This document shows, in pieces, positions 44,092 to 54,475 of a DNA stretch of 64,000 bases. Within the stretch, counting starts at the first letter, position 1. Each line of letters starts with the position of its first letter. The notes under the pieces were generated by a model. The model had not been told where the DNA came from. It saw nothing but the letters and a program-made list of their open reading frames with translations, and ran no database searches. This DNA comes from Tricholomella constricta (lineage: Eukaryota; Basidiomycota; Agaricomycetes; Agaricales; Lyophyllaceae): positions 62,001 to 126,000 of the forward strand of contig JAACJP010000011.1 in NCBI GenBank assembly GCA_013368375.1. Direction: 5' to 3'. The translations under genes and the position numbers were made by a program.

Positions 44092-45189
44092 ATGCCTCGC
44101 ATTGCTTCTTCTACGACAGGCCGTCGTCACCCTCGGGCGGCCCCCTACTCTCAACAACCACCTCCCTTAGGACCCCTCGCCGACGCCGACCCAGCACTCC
44201 GCGGCCTGAATAAATCCGCTGCCAACAAAGTCAATGAGGAGCGGATAACGACAGCGATCGAAATCCTCGCGGCGCTGTATAGCGACCAGCGCCGAGTCAA
44301 TGGTTGGGTCTACAGAACGCCACAAGTGTGCACGGGAAAATTAGCCTCGGCGAAGGGAGGTGTCCTGGAGAGCTCAAACATTGGGCGGTGGTTCCAGATG
44401 GTGGTAAGTGACATTTTTCCAATGCGTCTAACATTGCGCCTGATTTGACCGACATAGAAGAAGAAAAAGAATACGTCCTGGACATTTACGTGGCTAACAC
44501 ATACCTCGTTAGACGCGGACATTCTCCGTGATGCCACCGAGTTGACAGCATGGTTCAACATTCGCGAAGAGCTCCAACCTCAGCCTTGCCGTAGAAAGCC
44601 CGTCCAGCCACTTTTGATCTCATCAGCACCCAGCCGTGCTCCACCCACTCCGCAGGCGGCTAGCTGGAGTTTGTCTCCACCAACCAGCCCTACGTATGAT
44701 GTCTTTCCCTCATCGTCCGCCACTATTGTTCCAACTTCCCCCGCCTTGTTCTCTCCGCCCACACGATCCAACAATACTGTCACTGGTCATGATCCGGATG
44801 ATAGGGACTTTACTTGTGGTGTGCGACTCTTTATTTGGAAATCGGTCAGTTCAATTGATCATCTCGTTAATTTGTTATTGAGCTGTCTACAGGATGCCCA
44901 CAGCCATGTTGAAATAGCTGTCTTTCCTCGACGTGGCGATCGCAGCATCCATCTGCTGGACTTCAAGGTCGAGCTCGGAGTGTACGGGGTCGAGCTCGGT
45001 AATTCACTGGAACTCTACTCGAGGGGATGGCCCGAATGGCTCGAACATCGTTGGGCAGAGCCTCTCGCAGTTGATTTCGCCGGACAAGTTTTTTTTTTGA
45101 AATACGATACCGTTGTTTCCCCTCCATGCTTTGCTACAATATTTCACCTTTACAATACTGTTCGCAAGGGCAAAGCACGGGCTCATTAA
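44092..45189 (+). CDS. Hypothetical protein, two or three exons
   Basis: Exon 1 (44,092-44,403) encodes MPRIASSTTGRRHPR...NEERITTAIEILAALYSDQ and ends in WFQMV. Exon 2 from about 44,458 (KKKNTSWTFTWLTHTSLDA) continues to the stop at 45,189; the segment at about 44,818-44,892 has intron signals but a length divisible by three, so it may be retained. The middle is Pro/Ser-rich and the C-terminus (WPEWLEHRWAEPLAVDF) looks globular. I do not recognise it. It has no resemblance I can see to KDZ genes A-E. An alternative start lies at 44,050. Confidence 0.5.
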
Positions 45190-45403
45190 CCACAAACTCG
45201 ACTTACTTACAATGTGTCCTCGACAAGAAAGGATTATTATTCTATTGTCTTTCTCCAACCCTAATTCAAGCGGCACTCTGACCCACAACGGAAACTTTGG
45301 CCTTGTCTGAATCGAGCAGTTAAATGTACGTTTTTTGTCTCCATTTATACTGAACCGATGAATAATCGTTAACAATTAGGCTCAAGCTGGAAATGCCGCT
45401 TGG

Positions 45404-45771
45404 TGTTAGGACCTTGCGTAGCACGCTGGTTGCGGAGTTATTCCGAGACCACCGAAGTGGACAGGCCTGACGTCGTCAAGGAAGACGGGCTCCAATAGGG
45501 TAATCGGAGGTCGTGAGCGTTGACGAGGGTGTTCACCGGAGCTTATTCGAACGAATGAGCACAAGTGATACAATTGCGGAGCCGAGTAAACCGAGAGAGT
45601 AAGAGAGAATAAGAAACGGGAACGGGAACTAGTCGTAACAAATGGTAATATCAATGGTAATATCGAGGTAAAGAGTCTGAAAAGAAGTGGTGCCATCATA
45701 TATACGGTGGACGTGCGTGGGAAGGCGTAGTGGGTGTGAAATTAGGGGGGTCGTTAGGGCCGGTCGTGACA
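45404..45771 (-). mobile_element. Solo-type LTR, 368 bp, minus strand
   Basis: In minus orientation it runs TGTCACGACC...GTCCTAACA and matches the plus-strand copy at 49,695-50,039 over nearly its full length. The two copies are inverted and flank the genes at 45.9-49.5 kb. No internal retroelement sequence is attached. Confidence 0.7.
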
Positions 45772-45927
45772 CTTGGCCCGCCGCCACACTTTGACCTGCG
45801 GATGGCCCTCCAAGCATGGACCTCTGCACGGTTGCTCTTCGAAATGCCACAGTCAAAGCAGACTCGAAGCTAAAAGGACAGCTCTCGCATTTTCACAGGC
45901 TTTCGCATTCCCCTCCCTTTGCGTATC
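45772..45927. other. Short spacer and probable promoter of the gene C-like gene
   Basis: Contains no reading frame of interest; in minus orientation its first bases form a G-rich tract before the LTR, compatible with a residual polypurine tract. Confidence 0.3.
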
Positions 45928-48227
45928 ATGGAACAACCCCCTGACCCTGCTAACTCTGGCTCACCGCTCAACCCAACCCCTCCGCTCGACCCGCCTACGT
46001 CTACAGCAGTAGCTCCACGTCCCAATCAAGGAGCTTTCAGCAAGGAGGAGAAAGCCCTCCTGCTCTCTCACCTTCCACAGTATCAGGAGTTTGTTGACAA
46101 GCTCACTCAGAAAGCCACTGGCCCTCGAGGTACTGGGCAGGTGAAGGGCGACAAGGGGGACTGGGTCCTCCGTCTCGTATATCCTCTCTTCATCCAGCAA
46201 TTCAATTCCACTGGCCCTGACGGTCCAAATCTCGAATCACTCAAACATGTAAGCTTTTTTTCTCCGTCGGGCATTCCGTGTTTAATTATGTTATTTAGAA
46301 ACTGAAGAAATGGTTCGTTAACAACACGAAGACGAACGTTGAGGTGCCGGCACCCTCGACGTCCAGCAAAGCTCCACGTGCAACAAGCGCCGTCGATTTA
46401 TTCGCCAAAACCAAGCAAGCCGACATTCGAGACATGATCAATAAGGAGCGCAGTGAGACTGGCCAATCGACCAGAGAAGGCAATCTTACCCTGCACCGGA
46501 AATTCAAGCACAAACTCTTCAATGAACTTGACAACAAGGCTCGTGCCGACTATGAGGAGGAAGCGGCAATTTTGAAGGAGAATTTGAAACGCCCCCCGAG
46601 CGCTGAGCATACATTTGCGTGAGTACGGGTATCCTGACATTTGCCTTGAAGCATGGCTCATCCATCATCTATACAGTCAACAGAATGCTTTATTGCCAAC
46701 GGCCACGGAGGCACTGCGTGGCATGTGCGGCTGGAACTGGGGAGGGCATGGTGATGTCATGTTCTTCCTGCAAGGCGCCTATCGCAACAAGGCGGGTGAC
46801 CTCAAGACCTTCAAGTACGTTAACTACTGGCCATCTTCCCTCACATTCTGATTTCTTGATAGCGGCACCGTATCCAACAATGCTCAATCGGCGACTTTTG
46901 CTGATCAATGTGCCAATTTCAAAGACTTCCGCAACAAGTTTCGACGGTTCGCAGAGGGCGCATTGCCAGGTATTTCTTTTCCTGCTGTCGTTGTTGTGCG
47001 CCGGGACTGATGGACCCTTTCTGACAGTCAAGCGTCCCGAAGCGATCACTCCCATAGAGTCTGCAGTGAAGCCGGTCAAGCTCACCATCATCTTGAACGA
47101 GGATGGATACCCCATCCTGCCATCCTTAGACCCCGAGAGTATCCCTGTCGCCAGCTGTCGCCATCTTCTGGCGGAATACATTGAAATGGCCTGGAGTAAG
47201 TCGATGATGACCACGAGCCATTCTATTTTACTAATGAGCTTCGTTTATTGCAGAAGTCTCGAACTCAACTACAGTCCCTTGGGATGTCCTTGGTACATCG
47301 ACGCGGGACTCTGTCGGACTCACCCATTGCAACGCGCTTGCCGATTTTCCGAGCCTCAATCCCAAAGTAATGAAGGCAACGGACGCTCTTCGATTGTACA
47401 CGGCCATTTTTGATGGCCAAAACCGATCCTATTACATCTTGAGTTTTCAAACACTGGTTTCCCTGTCAGACGACGACTTTGACGATGATAACAATGACAA
47501 CGATGATGACAATGAGAATATTGAGACATTGCCCTCCCAACAACTCGCTCCTGCTGCCATCACACATTCCCCTCCTCTTGCCAATTTCTCACCGCCAATG
47601 CTTCGTGACAGCGCCCCTGACTCAGTGCCGACTCCTGTTCTCGCCACCCCCCCGGATACAGGTGACGGCGGAGGCGAGAACACCACCACGACCACTACTA
47701 CGTCCGCCCACGCCCACGTCCCGACGATCACAAATAGCGGCGGAGACACTGATACCGCCGCGAACAGACTACAAGACATTTCTACACCCGAGGCCGATTC
47801 CAACGCTGAAACCTTGGAGTCTTCCGATAACACTGGAAGCGCCTTGGGGTCGGAGCGTGGAGGAAGACGTGGGCGCGGTGGAAAACGCGGCGGTGGTAGG
47901 CGTGGTGGGAAGGGTGTCGCCGCTGCTTTGAGGGGCCCGGTGGCCATAGTGAACACTAACTCTGCGCCAGTTTTCCAGCCCCCGGCAGTCTACACGCCAG
48001 CTGCAGTCGAATCTCTACCCACAGCCGTCGCCGCCGCACCCTTGATGGGTACTCCAACATTGCCCACTCCTGCATCAACTACCACTCAGCTCGAAGAAGA
48101 GCCTCGCCGCAGCAGCCGGAAGCGCAAGGCCCCCTCTACTCGGGATGTCTCGGACACACCCATCGCGAAACAGGCTCCGGCTAAGCGTCGCAATTTATCA
48201 GAGAGATGGCACTACGTGGCGGCTTGA
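45928..48227 (+). CDS. Diverged homologue of KDZ accessory gene C
   Basis: Multi-exon; starts MEQPPDPANSG. Blocks match KDZ1/KDZ2 gene C in order: FSKEEKALLLSHLPQY, WVLRLVYPLFIQQFN (compare KVLVDIFNFWK), LKKWFVNNTKTNVEV (compare LADWVRNNWRPYP), KFKHKLFNELDNKARADYEEEA, NEDGYPILPSLD (compare EDGFPILPSPD), then a basic tail (RRSSRKRKAPS; PAKRRNLSERW). The C-terminal half holds an Asp/Asn run, a Thr-rich run and an RG-rich stretch (GGRRGRGGKRGGGRRGGKG) absent from the KDZ copies. The function is unknown. It is either part of a decayed KDZ element of a third lineage or a stand-alone relative. Confidence 0.65.
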
Positions 48228-48840
48228 AAAGATGTATGTTAAATTCTGTTGAAAGTTTTTGATCGTTAACTAACTTCACAGGCTGCTTCGGCTGATTACG
48301 CTTGAAATGACTTGACAGAAGGATTTCAGATGATAGGTCGACTTATTTATCAGGCTGGATACGCCGACTAGATAGCTTTAACTTGTGGAATGATTAGCTT
48401 GGCTAGACTGCTTACTTGTCGTTTCATAGGCTACGTTGACTTACGGACTTGCAGTTTGAATCTCTACATTTACTTTACACTTCATAGGCTCCCTATATTG
48501 CTTATACGCTGCTACTTGAGAAGTCTATCGTGCACAAGATGCTCCGTACACTAGTCTCTTCCCCGACTTATTGGTGAGTAGGCTTCGCTAGACTGGCTTA
48601 GGCTGTCTAAACTTGCTGACTATGTGGGCCAGCTTCAGGTTTACAAATGCCCTTGAACTTAAGGTGTCGGCTGAGTCTAGTAAATGTCAACTTCTAGGCA
48701 TTGGCTGAGCGTACGAACTGAGGTCCCCGTTCAACATGTGTCATGTGCCCGGGAAGTCTGCTTCTTTTTCCCATCACATGACCGGGATCTCTCAACCTTA
48801 CCGGATGGATCAGATATCCAGCCTCTCACTATCAATCACC
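48228..48840. other. Spacer between the C-like and A-like genes
   Basis: No gene is seen. In KDZ1 and KDZ2 this interval would hold gene B on the opposite strand; no Zn2Cys6 or coiled-coil frame remains. Short words such as tagactg and taggct recur, without a clear period. Confidence 0.4.
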
Positions 48841-49474
48841 ATGTCCCCTTCTACAAAGCAATACGGGAAACAGCGAGAGGCCCAATCCAAGCCTCAATCT
48901 TCCTCGTCGAAACCCACATCACCTGCCGAATTGCGATCTGGAGGACCCGAAGTCTCTCGGCCGTCTTCCCGGGCTCTGCCTCCCGGATTTACTCCGTTCA
49001 CCACCCCGGATGGCACCTATATCATCCCGAACCACCTTGTGCCTGCCACGAGGCTGCAATTATTGGCAGATTTTTTTAAAGAAAATCCCCCACAGGATGA
49101 AAGCACAGATGTAAGTGAGCAGCTTAGATGGTTTCCTGTAATATCCTCATCATTATGCCCAGGCTATTCAATATAGCGGATCCGAACTCTATCCGCTCGG
49201 TGCCACAAACGTTGAATCCGAACCCGATCCCGTAGGTCATTCTGCTATTCCGTAGCTTATCCGCTCAATCCCGCGCCCGCAGCCGCTGACCGAGCAAGAA
49301 ATCCTGGCTATGCATGGGGAGGTCCTGGCGGTGATGGATCAGCAGGACATTTCCTACTCTGCTGCGTCCCTGCAGCTTTACTATGCTGCCGTTGCCAGGT
49401 TGGAGAGTGACAGTGCCGCCGAGACAGCATTCGGCAATATGCTCAACCGGTTGAATCCTGCCACACATAAGTAG
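48841..49474 (+). CDS. Diverged homologue of KDZ accessory gene A
   Basis: Three exons join in frame: 48,841-49,110 (MSPSTKQYGKQREA...GTYIIPNHLVPATR...QDESTD), 49,164-49,231 (AIQYSGSELYPLG...SEPDP), and about 49,282-49,474 (PLTEQEILAMHGEVL...SYSAASLQLYYAAVARLES). The exon design, the (Y/L)(I/V)P..LVP motif, the D-P/P-L-T junction and the SY-A-A-.-.-Q-L-Y helix match gene A of KDZ1 and KDZ2. It follows the C-like gene on the same strand, the same C-to-A order as on the minus strand of KDZ1 and KDZ2. The function is unknown. Confidence 0.65.
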
Positions 49475-49694
49475 ACCTACCGTTGTATGATTTGAGATGA
49501 TTGCAATGCATTGAGATATTCCTATGAGCTGCATGAAGAAACAACGAAGCGGGGCTAAGGACCTACAATCGAGACCGACACGTGCCCCTCACGTGACCGC
49601 GCGCGGCCCAGAAAGGAGAATAACCGCCACACTCCCCGTATTCGAACATTTCTTTTTCCGCGTCTCAGTGGCTCGACGCTTGAGGAGGGGGTAA
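49475..49694. other. Spacer ending in a polypurine tract
   Basis: No gene. The last bases (gaggagggggtaa) immediately precede the LTR at 49,695, as a polypurine tract would. No KDZ-type terminus (CAGGTAGGGGCA) is seen here. Confidence 0.35.
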
Positions 49695-50039
49695 TGTCAC
49701 GACCGCCCCTAAACTTGCAATCACTTACACTTTCCCATGCACGTCCACCGTATATATGATGGCACCACTTCTTTTCAGACTCTTTACCTCGATATTACCA
49801 TTTGTTATGACTAGTTCCCGTTCCCGTTTCTTATTCTCTCTTACTCTCTCGGTTTACTCGGCTCCGCAATTGTATCACTTGTGCTCATTTGTTCGAATAA
49901 GCTCCGGTGAACACCCTCGTCAATGCTCACGACCTCCGATTACCTGATCGGAGCCCGTCTTCCTTGACGACGTCAGGCCTGTCCGCTTCGGTGGTCTCGG
50001 AATAACTCCGCAACCAGCGTGCTACGCAAGGTCCTAACA
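49695..50039 (+). mobile_element. Solo-type or 3' LTR, 345 bp, plus strand
   Basis: Starts TGTCACGACC, ends GTCCTAACA, and is the inverted partner of 45,404-45,771. It contains a probable promoter-like gtatatatgatgg (49,750). Confidence 0.7.
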
Positions 50040-50265
50040 GCCTCGCAAACTCAAGGTTCGGATGGTGGACTGGGAAATGGGGCCGTCGGAAAACATAATA
50101 CGACGGCGACGGCTAACGGCCGTCAAGACATGCGGGTTCGTATAAGTGAACCCACTGCACATGCTCAGCCTCGATTTCAAAGTCGAGGCTACTCAATGCC
50201 TGACCCGATTCGCAGGAGTCAATCAATTGCGGACGGAATACATGCTGCTGGAGAGCAACATAATG
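50040..50265. other. Unassigned spacer between two LTRs
   Basis: No gene or repeat recognised apart from short local inverted repeats (acggcgacggctaacggccg near 50,102; ctcgatttcaaagtcgag near 50,170). Confidence 0.3.
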
Positions 50266-50757
50266 TTAGGGCGACCTCAGCGCAGAGCTTAGTCGTGCTG
50301 GCAGAGGGGAATCCAATGTTATATTATGTACGGTAGAGAGAGCGTAAGTAGACCTACCTGGCAGAGGGGAATCCAATGAGAATAGAGTAAAGGATTCCCC
50401 CATGTCAGGAGGATGACTATATACGAGTAAGATACGTGAGGGCCGGCTCTCTGGGGTGTATGGTACGTAAATGATAACGGATGAGCAGCGGCGCGTGTAT
50501 GTATGTACACGTTCCCGACGCTGTCCGATCCTCATGGCTCAGGGTGCGGGCATGAGGTCGGGCGACCGACGTCGGGATGTCGGACGTCGGGATCGGGCGC
50601 GCGCTGGAAGGGGAGGTAGGGACAGGGATGTATAAGTATGTACACCGACACTTGGGTCGGAGCGTCGGGGTCGGGGGCGCGATCGGTCGGGAGCGATCGC
50701 ACGTGTCGGGGGACAGTCGGTGAGCGTCGGAGGGCGTGAACGGGCGTTCCCCTAACA
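50266..50757 (-). mobile_element. gypsy-2 3' LTR, 492 bp
   Basis: In minus orientation it starts TGTTAGGGG after a polypurine tract (aaaaggggggg) and ends CGCCCTAACA. It shares with the gypsy-1 LTR the CGACC-rich middle and the paired ggattcccctctgccag words. Confidence 0.8.
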
Positions 50758-53538
50758 TCACCCCCCCTTTTGAATCGCAACGACTCGGTGCGGGGCCGCG
50801 GTGGCGAAGACGGCCGGGGATAACGTGAATATGCCACGAATGTGGCGGGCAGCGTCAGGGTTGTCACGGTGGAACTTTCGTACCAGATCGGGGGCGGCGA
50901 CATTTTCGCGAGGTTCCCAAGAAGCTTCTTCGTAACCATAGCCCTTCCACAGGACCTTGTACTGTAGTTTTTTGCGGAAGGTTCGGCTATCGAGGATCTT
51001 TTCAACTTCGTAATGGGGTTCGTCGTCGATTATGTCGGGGGGCGGAGGGGGATCGGATCGACGACCTTCGATCGGATCAGCAACGGCAGGGATGAGCTTC
51101 ACGACGTGGAAGACTGGGTGGATGCGCTTCATGGACTGAGGCAGCAGGAGGCGGTATGCAAGCGGGCCGACTCGCCTTTGCACGACGAAAGGGCCAAGGT
51201 AGCGATGCGACAACTTCTTAGACGGTCGGGTCGTAGAAATGTCGGTCGCGTCCAAGTATACCTTGTCGCCAGGCTGGTAGTCGGGCGTTGGGGCGTGCCG
51301 CTGGTTGTAATACCGCTCCATGTCGTCTTTGGCCTTTGAAAGCGCTGCCTTGGCTTCCTCCTGTGCTTCCTTCATGCGCTCAACGAACTCGTCTGCTGAC
51401 TCGTTCTTGGAAGCGCCCCGACGCGGCTCAAAGCCCATGCGCGGATGCCGACCAGTGTCAAGCAGGAAGGGGGTCTGCTGCGTCGCCGAATGTACATGGT
51501 TGTTGTAACTGAATTCGGCGTCGGGCAGGAGGTCCTCCCAATCGTCCTGGCGCTCATTGCAGAAGACTCGCAAGAACTGTTCCAGTTCCTGGTTGACACG
51601 CTCTGTCTGTCCGTCGGTCTGTGGGTGGTACGCCGTCGAGGCCGACAGCTTGATACCCAGAAGTCTGTACAGTTCGCGCGTGAACTCGGCGACGAACTGT
51701 GGACCTCGATCGGAGACGAATGCGTCGGGGAGACCGTGCAGCTTCCAGACGTGGCGACGGTAGAGGTTCGCAGCTCCCAGGGCCGAACAAGTCGTGTGCG
51801 ACGCGATGAAGTGCGCGCGCTTTCCGACCGAATCCACGACATTCATGATCGCGTCGTGGCCGTTGGACTCTGGAAGTTCGGTGATGAAGTCGACCGATAC
51901 GACATTCCATCGGCCTTCGGGGATGGGAAGCGGCTGCAGCTGTCCGACGGGGAGTTGGCGGCGAGGTTTCGTGCGCAGACACATGTCACAGGTGCTGGTG
52001 TACGAACCGATGAAGCGCGACATCTGGGGCCACCAGTAGTTGCGCGACACCAGTTCGAGCGTCTTCCAGCGACCGGGGTGACCGGCGACCTTGGAGTCGT
52101 GGTGCTGCTCCACAATGCGTCGGCGAAGGTCTGGGACGTTCGGGACATAGATCCGTCCACGGAACGTGAGCAGACCGCCTTCCTCTCCCCACTCGCCAAA
52201 GCGAAGGGAGCGGCCGGCGATCTTGGATGCTTTGACCAGTTGCGCCGCTTTCGCGACCGCATCCTCCTGAGCCCCATCGCGATTGCCCTTGCGGATCGCT
52301 TTCAGCACATCATCCTCCTCTCCGACCAGTGTAAGGCCTTCAGTTGCACGAACGGCGAAGAATTCTGGTTTGAGCAGCACGATGTTGGCGTTGTCGGCGC
52401 TTCCGTCGCCATGGTCGGGGCGACGCGATAACGCGTCGGGTTTGCCCATGCTACGGCCAGGACGGTGGTGGAGGGCGAAGTCGAAGTTAGCGAGGTAAAG
52501 CGACCATCGGGCTTGACGCCGATTGAGTTTCTTCGCGGTGAGGAAGTACTCAAGGTTCTTGTGGTCGGTCCAGATCTCCACCTTGTGTTTTGCGCCTTCT
52601 ACAAAGTGTCGCCATTCCTCCAGAGACCGGATGATCGCCAGCATCTCTTTGTCATGGATCTCGTAGTTCCGCTCGATGGCGTTCAAGCTCTTCGAGTAGA
52701 ACGCGACCGGGTGCCACTTGCCATCGGACGGCGACTCTTGCGACAGGACTGCGCCCGTTGCGAAGTCGGACGAGTCGGCTTCGATGCGGTACGGTCGATC
52801 GTCGTCGGGGAACATGAGGACTGGCCCCGATGTGATCGCAGACTTCAAAAGGGCAAAGGCCGACTGCTCCGACTCTCCCCATCGCCAGGCGACGTCCTTG
52901 CCTGTCAGATCGAACAGGGGTCGGGCGTGGTGCGAGAAGTCCTGGATGAACCGTCGGTAGAAATTGGTGAAGCCTAGGAACGCTTGCACCTCCTTCTTGT
53001 TCTTCGGCGCCGGCCATTCCAACACTCCAGCGACTTTAACCGGATCCATTTCCGCTTGCCCTTGCGAAATGATCAGCCCGAGATACTCGATCTTAGTCTG
53101 CTCAAATTCGCATTTCTCGGGCTTTAAGAACAGCTGATGTTCGCGGAGTCGGTCCAGTACCAGTCGCGTGACCCGACGGTGTTCCTCTAGCGTCTTTGTA
53201 TAAATCAAGATGTCATCGAGGTACACGCAAACAACACCTTCAGCGATCAGATCGCGGAAGATATCATTCATCGTGGTCTGAAATGTGGCGGGGCTGTTCG
53301 TGAGGCCGAAGAACATGACGAGCGGCTCGAAGAGGCCGCGATTCGTCCGAAACGCTGCCTTCCACTCGTCGCCTTCCTTGATCCGTACGTTGTTGTACCC
53401 CCATCGGACGTCCAACTTGGTGAAGTACCGCGCGCCGCGAAGGTTATTCACCAGTTCGCTAATGAGGGGCAGCGGGTATCGGTTCTTCACCGTGAGCGCA
53501 TTGAGCGTCCGATAGTCCTGAACCAGTCGGAGCGACCC
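50758..53538 (-). CDS. gypsy-2 pol, 5'-truncated but open from RT to chromodomain
   Basis: A frame of more than 910 codons without a stop. It enters at SLRLVQDYRTLNALTVKNRYPLP (cut in RT at 53,538) and has YLDD near 53,215, RNase H EADSSD near 52,778, the IN HHCC (CDMC near 51,985), VDFITELP, SDRGPQF and TERVNQELE. It ends with a chromodomain (KILDSRTF...WKGYGYEEASWEPREN, about 51,000-50,900). The CGA codon at the position of the gypsy-1 stop is intact here (DISTTRPSKK). Chromodomains target such elements to marked chromatin, commonly H3K9-methylated. Because gypsy-2 is open, its cut by KDZ2 looks fairly recent. Confidence 0.87.
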   Translation of the reverse strand, partial: GSLRLVQDYRTLNALTVKNRYPLPLISELVNNLRGARYFTKLDVRWGYNNVRIKEGDEWKAAFRTNRGLFEPLVMFFGLTNSPATFQTTMNDIFRDLIAEGVVCVYLDDILIYTKTLEEHRRVTRLVLDRLREHQLFLKPEKCEFEQTKIEYLGLIISQGQAEMDPVKVAGVLEWPAPKNKKEVQAFLGFTNFYRRFIQDFSHHARPLFDLTGKDVAWRWGESEQSAFALLKSAITSGPVLMFPDDDRPYRIEADSSDFATGAVLSQESPSDGKWHPVAFYSKSLNAIERNYEIHDKEMLAIIRSLEEWRHFVEGAKHKVEIWTDHKNLEYFLTAKKLNRRQARWSLYLANFDFALHHRPGRSMGKPDALSRRPDHGDGSADNANIVLLKPEFFAVRATEGLTLVGEEDDVLKAIRKGNRDGAQEDAVAKAAQLVKASKIAGRSLRFGEWGEEGGLLTFRGRIYVPNVPDLRRRIVEQHHDSKVAGHPGRWKTLELVSRNYWWPQMSRFIGSYTSTCDMCLRTKPRRQLPVGQLQPLPIPEGRWNVVSVDFITELPESNGHDAIMNVVDSVGKRAHFIASHTTCSALGAANLYRRHVWKLHGLPDAFVSDRGPQFVAEFTRELYRLLGIKLSASTAYHPQTDGQTERVNQELEQFLRVFCNERQDDWEDLLPDAEFSYNNHVHSATQQTPFLLDTGRHPRMGFEPRRGASKNESADEFVERMKEAQEEAKAALSKAKDDMERYYNQRHAPTPDYQPGDKVYLDATDISTTRPSKKLSHRYLGPFVVQRRVGPLAYRLLLPQSMKRIHPVFHVVKLIPAVADPIEGRRSDPPPPPDIIDDEPHYEVEKILDSRTFRKKLQYKVLWKGYGYEEASWEPRENVAAPDLVRKFHRDNPDAARHIRGIFTLSPAVFATAAPHRVVAIQKGG

Positions 53539-54475
53539 CAGGTAGGGGCATCACAGTGTATTGTATGTCACGGCCCACAGGGCCAATACATGTAGTGTGT
53601 TTGACGGAACGAGCGGGCCCGCTGTGTCTCCAGCGGGCCTCATACATCGTATCAATGCTCACGGCGCAGCGGGCCTTATACAATGTATCCACTCAGACGG
53701 TGTCAGCGGGTCCCGCTGGTCTGTGCTGACAGGCCTGATACGATGCACACCGCGGCATGCACGATACAGTGTAGCGGATTGCACGGTGCAGCGGGTTTGT
53801 ACAAGGAAGGTCAGAAAGTTTTGGCAGGACGGCACGCCGTGGCTGCCACGCCGCGGCATTCATAATTGGTGCCGCGGCATGCATAACACAATGTATCGGG
53901 CAGCACGGTGTAGCGGGTGTGTACAAGGTATCGTGTGGGACGGGGCCAGCGGGTCCGTTACAGGTACATCAGTTGGTGCCGCGGCATGAGATTCAATCTA
54001 GCACTGCCGCGGCATGCATAATACAGTGTATCGGGCAGCACGGTGTAGCGGGTGGTACAAGGTATCGTGTGGGACGGGGCCAGCGGGTCCGTTACAGGTA
54101 CATCAGTTGGTGCCGCGGCATGAGATTCAATCTAGCACTGCCGCGGCATGCATAATACAGTGTATCGGGCAGCACGGTGTAGCGGGTGGTACAACGTATC
54201 GTGTGGGACGGGGCCAGCGGGTCCGTTGCAGGTACATCTTCTGGTGCCGCGGCATGCATAATACAATGTACCACTGCCGCGGCAAACACATTTAGTGCCG
54301 CGGCATGCATCACACAATGTATCGAGCTGCACGGTGTAGCGGTTGTGTACAAGGCATCATGGTATCAATATTCACTTGTCAACAACCTACTTTCTGTTTC
54401 GTGTAATACCGCGGTGTTTCAAAAGGACATAGTGGCAAGACTTGTGATAAATGTGCTTCAATTGTCAAGTGTAAA
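53539..54475 (+). repeat. KDZ2 left terminus and 135-bp subterminal repeats
   Basis: The terminal about 250 bp contain tacatgtag and cagcgggcc words as in KDZ1. From about 53,860 to 54,360 a unit of about 130-135 bp recurs: ggtgccgcggcatgagattc near 53,976 and 54,111 and a variant near 54,243, each with gtgtatcgggcagcacggtg and ggacggggccagcgggtccg. Open frames here are by-products. Confidence 0.82.

Larger units (their letters stand above)
50266..53538 (-). mobile_element. gypsy-2: chromodomain Ty3/gypsy element truncated by KDZ2
   Basis: Read on the minus strand it begins inside RT at the KDZ2 junction (53,538/53,539) and continues through RNase H, IN and chromodomain to the LTR. It is closely similar to gypsy-1. 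The missing 5' part should lie beyond the far end of KDZ2, outside the window, if KDZ2 is a simple insertion. Confidence 0.85.

Noticed and set aside
45404..45560. Possible tRNA-like stretch with gttgcggagttattccgag in the LTR
   Set aside because: I could not form a full cloverleaf with TPsiC and acceptor arms; the sequence belongs to the LTR family also found at 49.7 kb.
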